Source: Azoarcus sp. PA01
GTDB lineage: Bacteria > Pseudomonadota > Gammaproteobacteria > Burkholderiales > Rhodocyclaceae
Assembly: GCA_001274695.2 (NCBI GenBank)
Contig: LARU01000002.1
Span: forward strand, 930,001 to 994,000
Reading direction: 5' to 3'
Length of the DNA: 64,000 bases
Within the stretch, counting starts at the first letter, position 1; every line of letters starts with the position of its first letter. The notes under the pieces were generated by a model. The model searched no databases. It was given only the letters and a program-made list of their open reading frames with translations, and had not been told where the DNA came from. This document shows positions 9,256 to 17,326 of this stretch, piece by piece. Position numbers and translations under genes: made by a program.

Positions 9256-9390
9256 TCAACTTTGACTCGGGACGAAAATGCCGGTTCCGCCTAGACCGGG
9301 CCGCGAAAGCCCCGCACGCCGCTCGCCCGCGTTTTCAAAAAAACGCGCGTCTTCGGTCACGGACCGGTTGCTGAGCGTCAAGGTTTTCAT
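9256..9390 (-). CDS. Small Gly-Gly peptide, candidate exported substrate
   Basis: This 44-residue reading frame starts at ATG 9390 after CGGGAGACCCTG, a good ribosome site, and ends 31 bases before the FHA-GAF-HD-GYP gene as first gene of the operon. The peptide is basic and polar. It carries a double glycine at residues 34-35 in RPGLGGTGIFVPSQS, so C39 cleavage there would release a nine-residue tail. It lacks the hydrophobic pattern of classic double-glycine leaders, so the cleavage site is a guess. An in-frame ATG at 9477 would overlap the promoter-like element and has no ribosome site. No homologue is recognised. The role as export substrate is inferred only from position, size and the Gly-Gly. 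Confidence 0.55.
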   Translation of the reverse strand: MKTLTLSNRSVTEDARFFENAGERRAGLSRPGLGGTGIFVPSQS

Positions 9391-9733
9391 CAGGGTCTCC
9401 CGAAGTTCCGGTGCGGAGTGCGATCGAACACTTTTCGCAGGTTCGGCAGAGCTGTTGCAGGGAGCGTGCCATCTCATCGGCCGCGCGCCATAAAACGCTC
9501 CAAGCCGATGAAAAATCCTTTTATTTCACCGAAAAGAGAATTTTGCAGCGGACTTCCAGTGCCTCCCGCGCCGAGCTATAGCGGATTTCATCGAACACCT
9601 TTCAGCGACCCTGTTCGCCGTGTTCCAACACCTGCCGCACAAGTCCGCGTTCTGCGAGCAGAGCGCTTGCCGCTCGCACCGGGGCCGCCCGCCAAGCGCG
9701 CGCGGATGGGCTATATTTTTTATGGAGGCTTCG
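9391..9733. other. Divergent intergenic region between the export operon and the kinase
   Basis: Apart from the sigma-54-like site, the stretch 9490-9545 is clearly A/T-richer than its surroundings (TAAAACG, AAAAATCCTTTTATTTCACC, GAGAATTTT). A TATATTTTTTATGG run lies at 9712-9725 just before the small frame leading into the kinase. These look like promoter or regulator-binding DNA for one or both directions. No convincing gene is visible here on either strand. Confidence 0.4.
9456..9471 (-). promoter_or_regulatory. Sigma-54-type -24/-12 promoter candidate for the export operon
   Basis: Read on the minus strand the site is TGGCACGCTCCCTGCA, against the sigma-54 consensus TGGCACG-N4-TTGCW. The GG and GC dinucleotides are ten bases apart, as required, and one base of the -12 element differs. 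Transcription would start near 9443, about 50 bases before the peptide ATG. No enhancer-binding-protein gene is seen in the window. Confidence 0.5.
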
Positions 9734-9907
9734 ATGGACGAATCCGCGCAGCGTGTCGCCACAATCGTTCCTCGTGTTCGACACTACGCTCCGATGCGCG
9801 CCCATCCATCAACTCGTGGCATCGCCCGGCTCATCCTCGCAATCCCGACCGGGCGCGAACGTGAGCCCGGAAGACTCCTGGCCGACCGAGGGGAAGCAGA
9901 TGGCTAG
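9734..9907 (+). CDS. Possible small leader frame overlapping the kinase start
   Basis: This is a 57-codon frame starting at ATG 9734, with GGAGG five bases upstream. It ends in TAG at 9905-9907, overlapping the kinase ATG (9900) by eight bases. The arrangement would allow translational coupling. The product is Arg/Ala-rich with no recognised motif, signal or membrane helix, and its composition could equally be noncoding GC-rich DNA. The reason to list it is the good ribosome site and the overlap; it may be a leader peptide rather than a functional protein. Confidence 0.3.
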   Translation: MDESAQRVATIVPRVRHYAPMRAHPSTRGIARLILAIPTGREREPGRLLADRGEADG

Positions 9908-11963
9908 TCTTTCGCACGCGATTCACGCTTTCCGCAGCGGCGGTCTGTCGTCGAACGAATTTTTCGCGCAGGTGGATCGGGTCCTCGCGACAAACGAGCC
10001 CGACCAGGCGAAGCTTCTCGAAGTCCTGAGCGAAGAGCACACGAAGCTGCCGCTGCCGCCCGACGTGTACGCCGAAGTGCATCGGCGCATCGAGCACCTC
10101 ACCGGCACCGGGCACCGGGATGCGAACGACGACCAGACGCGCATGCAGGCCGCTCCCGGCCCCGGTGCTCCCGGCATTCATTTCCCCGCGGCGGGAACGG
10201 CGCCGTCCGAGCCGGACCGCATCAAGGGCGTCGGCGACACGGTCAACGGCCGCTTCCTGCTCGAGGAATGCCTGGGCTTCGGCGGCATGGGCACGGTGTA
10301 CAAGGCGCTCGACCTGCGCAAGCTCGAAGCATCCGACCGAAACCCGTATATCGCGATCAAGGTCCTGAACGTCCAGTTCCGCGGCCATCCGAAATCGCTG
10401 ATCGCGCTGCAACGCGAGGCGCGCAAAGCCCAAGCGCTCGCCCACCCGAACATCGTCGCGGTGTACGACTTCGACCGGGATGGGTCGATGGTGTACCTGA
10501 CGATGGAGTACCTGTCCGGCAAGCCGCTGAGCCGCGTGCTGCGCGCGCAGGGTTTCCGCGGCATGCCATACGCGCAAGCGCTGCCGATCATCACCGGCAT
10601 GGCCAACGCGCTGGCCTACGCGCACGAGCATGGCTTCGTTCACTGCGACTTCAAGCCGGCGAACGTTTTCCTCACCGACAAAGGTCCGGTCAAGGTCATC
10701 GACTTCGGCATCGCACGCGTCTTCCGCCGCTCGGAGGAGGAAGCCGAAGCGACGGTCTTCGACGCCGGCAGCCTCGGCGGCCTGACGCCGGCATATGCGA
10801 GCCCGGAGATCCTCGAACATCGCGAACCGGACCCACGCGACGACATCTATGCGCTCGCGTGCATCACTTACGAGCTGCTGACCGGCGCGCATCCGTTCGG
10901 GCAGCTGCCGGCGACCCAGGCGCGCAATGCCGGGCTGCGGCCGCCGCGGCCGAAACATCTGCCCCCGCGAGCGTGGCGCACGTTGCGCACCGCGCTGTCG
11001 TTCGACCGCGAAACCCGCACGCCGAGCGTCGCGCAATTCCTCGCCGGGATGAAACCCGCGCGACGCATCCGGCTGCCGGTCGCGGCGGGGATTGCAGCGG
11101 CAGTGGCCGCAGCGCTCGTCGCGTTCGCGCTCCTCTACGATCGGAAACCGGCGGAAGTGGCGCCGGCCGAAGCGCCCTCTGCCGCTGTCGTTGCCCCCCC
11201 GGAGGCGCCGTCCCCGGTCGCAGCCGCGCCTGACGAAGCTTCGGCACCCGAGCCCGCAGCGCCCGCCGCTCCGGTGGTGGTCCCGCCGCTGTCCGTCGCG
11301 TCAGTCGCGCCGGTGCTGGCGAAAGTGCCCTGCTCGGCCCTTGCGGCATCGGCCAGCGGCAACACGCTGCAAGTGCACGGCTACCTGCCCGGCACGTTCG
11401 GGCTCGCACGCTTGCGCGACGCGCTGACCGCGATCCCCGGCGTGACGACGCTGAACACGGACGTGCACCAGGTTAGCGCCGACAAATGCAGCGTGATCGA
11501 GACGCTGGGGCCTTACTGGACGGGGAACCGGCAGGCCGGCGGCGAGACTTCGATCCGCATGCAGGCCGGTGGCACCGCGCTGACCGAGGGCGATTCACTG
11601 ATCATCGACGTGACGACTCCCGCCTACGAGTCGTACGTGCACGTCGATTACTATGTCCTCGACGGCACTGTCGTCCATCTCGTGCCGAGCCGGCGGGCGA
11701 GCGCGAACCGGGCGCCGCCGCGTTACCGCGCGACGATCGGCACGGTGGCCGGATGGACGATTTCGCAGCCTTTCGGCACCGAGCTGATCGTGCTGCTGGT
11801 CACGCCGGCGCCGCTTTTCGACGCGCTGCGCGCGGAATCGGAATCGCGAGCGGATTATCTGCGCGCCGTCGACAAGCGCTTGCGCGACATCGCCGCGAAG
11901 CACGGGCAGGACAAGATCACTGCGGACTTCGTCCAGATCACGACTCGCGCCCGCGAACCCTGA
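9900..11963 (+). CDS. Membrane-anchored Ser/Thr protein kinase with DUF4384 C-terminus
   Basis: This 687-residue kinase has a helical N-terminus, a protein kinase domain at about residues 113-375, one transmembrane helix at about 388-410 (LPVAAGIAAAVAAALVAFALLY), a Pro/Ala-rich linker, and a C-terminal domain resembling DUF4384 (about 560-687). Kinase landmarks are the Gly loop GFGGMGTVYKA, AIKVLN with the ATP-binding Lys, HCDFKPANV with the catalytic Asp, VIDFGIA and YASPE. The residue before the catalytic Asp is Cys, so it is a non-RD kinase. It is transcribed away from the export operon, whose two FHA proteins are plausible phospho-readers. The start ATG 9900 has GAGGGG in front; an in-frame ATG at 9753 lacks a ribosome site. 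Confidence 0.9.
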   Translation: MASLSHAIHAFRSGGLSSNEFFAQVDRVLATNEPDQAKLLEVLSEEHTKLPLPPDVYAEVHRRIEHLTGTGHRDANDDQTRMQAAPGPGAPGIHFPAAGTAPSEPDRIKGVGDTVNGRFLLEECLGFGGMGTVYKALDLRKLEASDRNPYIAIKVLNVQFRGHPKSLIALQREARKAQALAHPNIVAVYDFDRDGSMVYLTMEYLSGKPLSRVLRAQGFRGMPYAQALPIITGMANALAYAHEHGFVHCDFKPANVFLTDKGPVKVIDFGIARVFRRSEEEAEATVFDAGSLGGLTPAYASPEILEHREPDPRDDIYALACITYELLTGAHPFGQLPATQARNAGLRPPRPKHLPPRAWRTLRTALSFDRETRTPSVAQFLAGMKPARRIRLPVAAGIAAAVAAALVAFALLYDRKPAEVAPAEAPSAAVVAPPEAPSPVAAAPDEASAPEPAAPAAPVVVPPLSVASVAPVLAKVPCSALAASASGNTLQVHGYLPGTFGLARLRDALTAIPGVTTLNTDVHQVSADKCSVIETLGPYWTGNRQAGGETSIRMQAGGTALTEGDSLIIDVTTPAYESYVHVDYYVLDGTVVHLVPSRRASANRAPPRYRATIGTVAGWTISQPFGTELIVLLVTPAPLFDALRAESESRADYLRAVDKRLRDIAAKHGQDKITADFVQITTRAREP

Positions 11964-12024
11964 CTCCTAACCCTGAGCCCTGAAAGCGGCGACCCGCCGG
12001 CGCGCGCCGAGCTCCGCAGGATCG

Positions 12025-13199
12025 CTACTCGACGTCACGCGCGACGCGGAACCCGTTCTGCGAGTGCCGCACGCTGGCGCCGTACTTGAAGCGGGTCGAC
12101 GACAGCATGTAGTCGGCCCCTTCGCGCCAGGAGCCGCCGCGTATCACGCGCACGCGGCAATCGGGTTCGTCCCAGGAACGCCCGTCGGCCGGAGCCCCCT
12201 TGTAGGAGTTGTGCCAGCAGTCGCTGACCCATTCCCAGACGCTTCCGTTCATGTCGTGCAGGCCGTAGGGATTGGCGCGGAACGAGCCGACATTCGCCGG
12301 CCCGGCTTCACGCCACGGGTCGCCGCAACCCTTGCAGTTCGCGTTGCCGCCGACGAACTGGTTGCCCCACCAGTATCGCGTCGTCGTCCCGCCTCGGATC
12401 GCGTATTCCCACTCCGCTTCGGTCGGCAGCCGGTAGGTCTTGCCGGTGACCCCGCTCAGCCACTTCGCATAAGCTCGGGCATCGTCCCAGTGCAGGTCGC
12501 GCACCGGCGCGTTCTTTGCCGCGCCCTCTTCTTTTGCCAGCTGCGCACACGCACCGGCTGCGACGCAGGCATCCCATTGCTCGTTCGTGACTTCATACAT
12601 GCCGATCGCGAACGGCCGTGCGATCGAGACCCGATGCGCCGGCCTTTCCGACGGATCGTCGGTATTGCTTCCCATGACGAACTCGCCCCCGGGGAGCCCG
12701 ACCATCACCGGGCAGGCAGGGCAATCCTTGATCTCGGCAAGACGCGCCGCTGCAGCCGGAGGTCTTTCCGGGGCCGGCGCTGCAGGGGCAGGAGCTGGGG
12801 CTGCGCGCGGGCGTTCCGGCGCGGCGGGGCAGCGGGCGCGGGCCGCGGACGCTCCGCTGCGGGCGGGGTCGGGCGCGGGGCCGGCGGTGGCTCGACTTTT
12901 GGCGCGGCCGCGCGCAACCGCTCGATGCGCGCGCGGGCGAGCGGTGCAAAACGTCCGTTCGGGTACGCTTTCAGGTACGCCTCGTAGTCGCTCGCATGTT
13001 CGCTGTCCTTGATCGAGTCCCAGAACGTCAGCTCGTACTGCTCCGCGCTGTCCTTGGGGAGGATTCCGGCAACCAGGACGGGCGCCGCAGGTGTGCTCCG
13101 CTGCGCCGTCCCGACGCCGCTACCGGCGCTCGTCGTGGCTTGGACAAATCCGGCCGCGAACGCCCCGAACACCCCGACGATGAGAAGTTCTCGCCACAC
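12025..13199 (-). pseudogene. Formylglycine-generating-enzyme-like protein, interrupted by a frameshift
   Basis: The C-terminal part (12025-12708) is a complete FGE-sulfatase-type domain of about 225 residues: [47 protein letters not shown] and [17 protein letters not shown]. Its frame stays open upstream through a Pro/Ala linker and [15 protein letters not shown], typical of these proteins. The N-terminal part lies in another frame (stop TGA at 12705-12707) and encodes a signal anchor ([17 protein letters not shown]), a tetratricopeptide-like piece and the first half of the linker. The shift falls in GC-rich DNA near 12810-12850. The likely start is GTG 13199, although the frame is open to 13322. 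FGE-like domains often occur with Ser/Thr kinases without making formylglycine. It may be a true pseudogene or a base error. Confidence 0.75.
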
Positions 13200-13505
13200 G
13201 TGCAGACCCCGCTTGTCCCGTAGTGGAGATGCAGCCCCCAGCGCAGCTCCGGAGCTGGATTCAGTACGCTTCGCACGGGACTGCACCGCGCGGAGCAGGA
13301 CATATTTCCGGTCACGACCCACCGGATTTCCGTTCCCGAGCGAGGCCGGGAAACGGCTACGTCCCGATTCATTATATGTATCTTTCAGCCAACTTCCGTC
13401 CTAATCTTAGGTGGCGATCCGGCCGGCCGCAGCGGATTCGGCAAGCGTTCGCTCCAGCGTTTACCCGACGTTTACCCCGCATGTTTCCTGGGGAGGATGC
13501 CCGAC

Positions 13506-13934
13506 ATGTCCAGGGAAATCATTCTTGGCTCGATAGCAGCAATCGTCATGGCAATCGGGCCCGCGCCCGCCTCCGCAGCCGGGACACCCTCGCCGAAAGA
13601 TGCCGAGGCCTACATCATCTGGCCGCCGGATGGCGCCGTCATCAGTGGCGGCAAGCTGTGGGTGCGCATGGGGCTGCGCAACATGGGCGTGTGCCCGAAA
13701 GGCGTCGAACTGCCCAACGTGGGTCATCATCATCTGCTCATCGATACCGAACTCTCCACCGACGGGCAGATTCCGCTGGACCGGAATCACGTGCATTTCG
13801 GCGCCGGCGAAACCGAGGCGCGCATCGAGCTTCCGCCCGGCAAGCACACGCTGCAGCTGCTGATGGGCGATCACAACCACGAGCCGCACGATCCCCCTGT
13901 GCATTCGAAGAAGATATCGATCACGGTGCGCTGA
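13506..13934 (+). CDS. DUF4399 periplasmic protein, copy 1
   Basis: This is a secreted protein of about 142 residues, with a signal peptide (ILGSIAAIVMAIGPAPASAAG) and one DUF4399 domain containing WVRMGLRNMGV, GHHHLLID, LDRNHVHFGAGETEA and HTLQLLMGDHNHEPH. The many conserved His residues suggest a metal or cofactor contact, but no activity is known to me for the family. ATG 13506 is preferred because GGGGAGG lies nine bases upstream; ATG 13497 touches that site. It is followed 54 bases later by a paralogue about 60 percent alike by eye, so the pair arose by tandem duplication and probably forms an operon. Confidence 0.88.
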   Translation: MSREIILGSIAAIVMAIGPAPASAAGTPSPKDAEAYIIWPPDGAVISGGKLWVRMGLRNMGVCPKGVELPNVGHHHLLIDTELSTDGQIPLDRNHVHFGAGETEARIELPPGKHTLQLLMGDHNHEPHDPPVHSKKISITVR

Positions 13935-13988
13935 CCGGGTGACGCCCGGGTTCCAATTTGATCTTCCGTCAAGACCGGGAGCCGATCC

Positions 13989-14420
13989 ATGCACAAGCCC
14001 ATACACAAGCTGTTCATCGCCGCCGCGTTCCTGCTGCTCACCGAGGGCGCCGTCGCCGGCAGCACCGCTGCGCCGACCAATGCCTATCTTTACATCGGCT
14101 GGCCCAACGATGGCCAGGTCCTGCCTGCCGGACGGCCGTTCAAAGTGTGGTTCGGGCTGCGCAACATGGGCGTCGCGCCGAAGGACGTCAGCTTCCCGAA
14201 CACCGGCCACCATCACCTGCTGATCGACGCCGATCTGCCATCGCCGGACCAGGAAATTCCTTCCGACCGCAACCACCTGCATTTCGGTGCCGGGGAAACG
14301 GAAACGACGCTGGAACTGCCGCCGGGCCGGCACACGCTGCAGTTGCTGATGGGCGACGACAAACACGTTCCACACAACCCGCCGGTATATTCGAGGAAGA
14401 TCACGATCACCGTGCGGTGA
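13989..14420 (+). CDS. DUF4399 periplasmic protein, copy 2
   Basis: This is a 143-residue paralogue of the preceding gene, with a signal peptide (KLFIAAAFLLLTEGAVAGS) and one DUF4399 domain: WFGLRNMGVAPKDV, GHHHLLIDADL, SDRNHLHFGAGETET and HTLQLLMGDDKHVPH. It has the same His pattern as copy 1 and a nearly identical C-terminus (KITITVR against KISITVR). The function is unknown; the location is periplasmic by the signal peptide. The 270 bases that follow, up to the hemerythrin gene, hold no gene that I can support. Confidence 0.88.
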   Translation: MHKPIHKLFIAAAFLLLTEGAVAGSTAAPTNAYLYIGWPNDGQVLPAGRPFKVWFGLRNMGVAPKDVSFPNTGHHHLLIDADLPSPDQEIPSDRNHLHFGAGETETTLELPPGRHTLQLLMGDDKHVPHNPPVYSRKITITVR

Positions 14421-14690
14421 GGGCGTTGCGGCGGAAGAGAATGTGCAGCCCGAGCCATGACGCGCCCGTCACGATAGCGTTCGTGCCGAGATCTACACAC
14501 ATATCTACACGCCCCTGTAAGACTTACCCCGCGACACTCCGCCGCCGTGCGCTGGCACGATCACGCCCGCATTGCGCCGCCGCTCGCGCCCCGCGCTGTC
14601 GCCGTTGATCGCTGCGGCGCGCGGATCCCGGCGCGGGAACGGCGCTTGCTGTCCTCCACTGCAGCCCTAACTCTTGACGGAGGCCAATCC

Positions 14691-15281
14691 ATGAACCCGC
14701 TGATGCGCAAACTCTCGCCGAGTGCGACGCACATGATCCGTACCGACCACTCGCACGTGCTGTCGGTCTTCCATCAGTACGAAACCGACACTTCGCCGCA
14801 GACGAAGAAAGCGCTCGTGAACAGCGCGTGCCTGTCGCTCGAGATCCACGCCCAGCTCGAGGAAGAAATCCTTTACCCGGCAATGCGGCAGGCGATGGCC
14901 GAAAGCGCGACGGTGGACAAGTCCGTCGGCGAGCACGAGGAAATGCGGCGCCTGATCACGCAGCTGCGCGGCATGGAGCCGACCGACCCGCAATACGACG
15001 AGACTTTCATGAGCCTGATGCGTGATGTGCTGCACCACGCCGCCGAGGAAGAGACGATCATGCTGCCGAAAGCCGAACGCCTGCTCGGCAACCGGCTCAG
15101 CGAACTCGGCGCGGAAATGATGAAGCGCCGGCTCGAACTGTCCGCGCCGCACGCGGGCGAGATCGCGATGAACGGCGTGCGCACGATGCACACCGGCACG
15201 CTGGTAATGACGACCGGTGCGGCGGTCGCCGGCGCGTACCTCCTCAAGAAAGTGTTCGAGCGCGGTCACCATCACGCGTGA
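14691..15281 (+). CDS. Hemerythrin HHE domain protein
   Basis: This 196-residue protein has an HHE four-helix di-iron domain at about residues 10-145. Candidate ligands are in HMIRTDHSHVL, LEIHAQLEEEILYPA, VGEHEEMRRLI and VLHHAAEEETIMLP. Such domains bind O2, NO or peroxide, or act in iron and redox sensing. A hydrophobic stretch near the C-terminus (GTLVMTTGAAVAGAYLLKKVF) could anchor it to the membrane, and a His-rich tail ends the protein. The ATG at 14691 has ACGGAGGCCAATCC in front; the frame is open further upstream but without a ribosome site. It converges on the minus-strand dehydrogenase operon with a hairpin between them. Confidence 0.9.
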   Translation: MNPLMRKLSPSATHMIRTDHSHVLSVFHQYETDTSPQTKKALVNSACLSLEIHAQLEEEILYPAMRQAMAESATVDKSVGEHEEMRRLITQLRGMEPTDPQYDETFMSLMRDVLHHAAEEETIMLPKAERLLGNRLSELGAEMMKRRLELSAPHAGEIAMNGVRTMHTGTLVMTTGAAVAGAYLLKKVFERGHHHA

Positions 15282-15328
15282 CGGGCCACGGCGGCGCGTC
15301 ACTGCCCGCCGTCGCTGCCGCAAACCCC

Positions 15329-15362
15329 GAAGGCCGCGGACTGTGACAGCGCCGCGGCCTTC
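15329..15362. terminator. Hairpin terminator candidate between convergent genes
   Basis: The stem GAAGGCCGCGG at 15329-15339 pairs perfectly with CCGCGGCCTTC at 15352-15362 around a 12-base loop. It lies 48 bases after the hemerythrin stop and about 20 bases before the end of the opposing gene, so it can serve both directions. A clear U-run is lacking. Confidence 0.6.
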
Positions 15363-15380
15363 GTCGTTCACATCCTGCTG

Positions 15381-15926
15381 TTACGGGCGCAGCGCCACCG
15401 GCGGCCACGGCGCGAGCAGCGCCGGCGTCGCCATGTCGGGCGGCATCTCGAAGTCCTTGCGCGCCGCGCCGCGCATCGCGACCGGCGGCAGCGGCAGACC
15501 GCGCCGGTCGTGGTAGTCGCGGACCGGCGGCCGCCCTCGCCGCTCGATGCGGTCGAGTGCGTTCGCGCACCCTGCGTCGAGCGCGGCGACCGTGGCGACC
15601 GTACCAAGCAGCACGCGCGACGCGGGACGCCGGACATTGCGCACGTTGCCGAGCGCCGCGAAATCGAATGCGTCGCCGGCGACGCGCACCCACATCCACG
15701 GTCCGGGCCGGCGCGCGGCAAGGATGCCGATGCCGGTGACGATCTCGCGCACGCCGCACGCGCGGACGAAGCGCTCGCTGCCGCGCATCCCGGCTACGCC
15801 CGCAACGAGCCGCGGCATCAGCACCTCGACGACGCCGAGCCCGATGCTGAACCAGCCGAGGCCGCGGGCGGCGGCGCGAATGCGGCGGTGACGGGCCGAA
15901 GTTCTCGTGAAGGCAGTCGCACTCAT
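15381..15926 (-). CDS. Small membrane protein of unknown function
   Basis: This 181-residue protein has two or three hydrophobic segments (LGWFSIGLGVVEVLMPRLVAG, IVTGIGILAAR, VLLGTVATVAALDA) and a basic N-terminus. I do not recognise a named family; similar proteins occur beside polyketide cyclase/dehydrase-like genes in other bacteria. It follows the zinc alcohol dehydrogenase gene by 19 bases and is probably cotranscribed with it. The ATG 15926 has GAGGAGATCAGCG in front. Confidence 0.72.
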   Translation of the reverse strand: MSATAFTRTSARHRRIRAAARGLGWFSIGLGVVEVLMPRLVAGVAGMRGSERFVRACGVREIVTGIGILAARRPGPWMWVRVAGDAFDFAALGNVRNVRRPASRVLLGTVATVAALDAGCANALDRIERRGRPPVRDYHDRRGLPLPPVAMRGAARKDFEMPPDMATPALLAPWPPVALRP

Positions 15927-15945
15927 CGCTGATCTCCTCAGGGCT

Positions 15946-17115
15946 TCAGGGCTTCAGGACGACCTTGATGCAGCCGTCCTTCTTGTCGCGAAACGTCTTG
16001 TACAGTTCCGGCCCGTCCTCGAGCGCGGCAACGTGCGTGACGACGAAAGTCGGGTCGATCTGCCCTTCCTCGATGCGGCGCAGCAGATCGGCCGTCCAGC
16101 GATTGACGTGGGTCTGGCCGGTGCGCAGCGTCAGCCCCTTGTTCATCAGCGCGCCGAACGGCAGCTTGTCGATCAGCCCGCCATACACGCCCGGCACCGA
16201 CAGCGTGCCGGCCGGGCGGCACACGTAGATCATCTCGCGCAGCACATGCGGCCGGTCGGTTTCGAGCATGATCGCCTGCTTCGCGCGGTCGTACAGCGAG
16301 TCGAGCGACTGCGTCGCGTGGGCTTCCATGCCGACCGCGTCGATGCACTTCTCCGGCCCCTTGCCGCCGGTCAGCTCGCTGAGCCGCTCGACGACGCTCT
16401 CGTCGTCGCAGTTGATCGTCGTCGCCCCCCCGGCCTGCGCCATGCCGAGGCGTTCGGGGACGCGGTCGATCGCGATGACCTGCGTCGCGCCGAGCAGCAC
16501 CGCGCTGCGGATCGCGAACTGCCCGACCGGCCCCGCGCCCCAGATCGCGACCGTGTCGGTCGGCTGGATGTCGCATTGCACCGCCGCCTGCCAGCCGGTC
16601 GGCAGGATGTCGCCGAGGAACAGCACCTGGTCGTCGGAAAGTCCGCTCGTGATCTTCACCGGCGCGACGTCGGCGTACGGCACGCGCACGTATTCGGCCT
16701 GCCCGCCCGCATAACCGCCGGTCAGGTGGGTGTAGCCGAAAAGCCCCGCGGTCGAATGTCCGAACGTCTTGTCGGCGAGCGCCTTGTTGCGGTTGCTGCG
16801 TTCGCAGACGGAAAAGTTGCCGCGGCGGCACTGCTCGCATTCGCCGCAGCAGATCGTGAAGGGCACGACAACGCGATCGCCGACCTTGAGGCGGTGGTCC
16901 GCCGCGCCGACCTCGACGACTTCGCCCATGAACTCGTGGCCGAGGATGTCCCCGGACTCCATGCCCATCATGAAGCCGTCGTAAAGATGAAGATCCGAAC
17001 CGCAGATCGCGCAGCTCGTCACCTTGACGATCGCATCGCGCGGATCCTCGATGCGGGGGTCGGGAACGGTGTCGCAGCGAACGTCCTTCTTGCCATGCCA
17101 GCAAAGTGCTTTCAT
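15946..17115 (-). CDS. Zinc-dependent alcohol dehydrogenase
   Basis: This 389-residue medium-chain dehydrogenase belongs to the glutathione-independent formaldehyde dehydrogenase-like group. Catalytic zinc ligands are in CAICGSDLH and GHEFMGEV. The structural zinc site is [17 protein letters not shown]. The Rossmann motif is [10 protein letters not shown], followed by an acidic residue in AIDRVPERL, which suggests NAD preference. The physiological substrate cannot be read from the sequence. The start is ATG 17115 after AAGGAGCCACCG; the frame is open upstream but without support. It is first gene of a two-gene unit with the small membrane protein, and divergent from the YihY gene across 211 bases that should hold both promoters. 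Confidence 0.92.
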   Translation of the reverse strand: MKALCWHGKKDVRCDTVPDPRIEDPRDAIVKVTSCAICGSDLHLYDGFMMGMESGDILGHEFMGEVVEVGAADHRLKVGDRVVVPFTICCGECEQCRRGNFSVCERSNRNKALADKTFGHSTAGLFGYTHLTGGYAGGQAEYVRVPYADVAPVKITSGLSDDQVLFLGDILPTGWQAAVQCDIQPTDTVAIWGAGPVGQFAIRSAVLLGATQVIAIDRVPERLGMAQAGGATTINCDDESVVERLSELTGGKGPEKCIDAVGMEAHATQSLDSLYDRAKQAIMLETDRPHVLREMIYVCRPAGTLSVPGVYGGLIDKLPFGALMNKGLTLRTGQTHVNRWTADLLRRIEEGQIDPTFVVTHVAALEDGPELYKTFRDKKDGCIKVVLKP

Positions 17116-17326
17116 CGGTGGCTCCTTCGATTCCCGGTATGTTTTTCTTCGGGGCAACGTCGCCTCGGCGACGACCGGCGTCTCGCGCGAGCGCAGCAAG
17201 CCTCATTCCTGTCTTGGCCTTGAGTGCAGCGGTCCGGCACGCGGAAAAAGCGGGTCGAGGACAGTGAAAAGCGGGTGCGGAGCGCAAAATGCTTCAGTGC
17301 ATGAGTCCCGGCGCGAGGAGCTGTCC

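Noticed and set aside
9753..9899. Longer N-terminus for the kinase from ATG 9753
   Set aside because: No ribosome site precedes it and the extra 49 residues show no pattern, while ATG 9900 has GAGGGG at good spacing.
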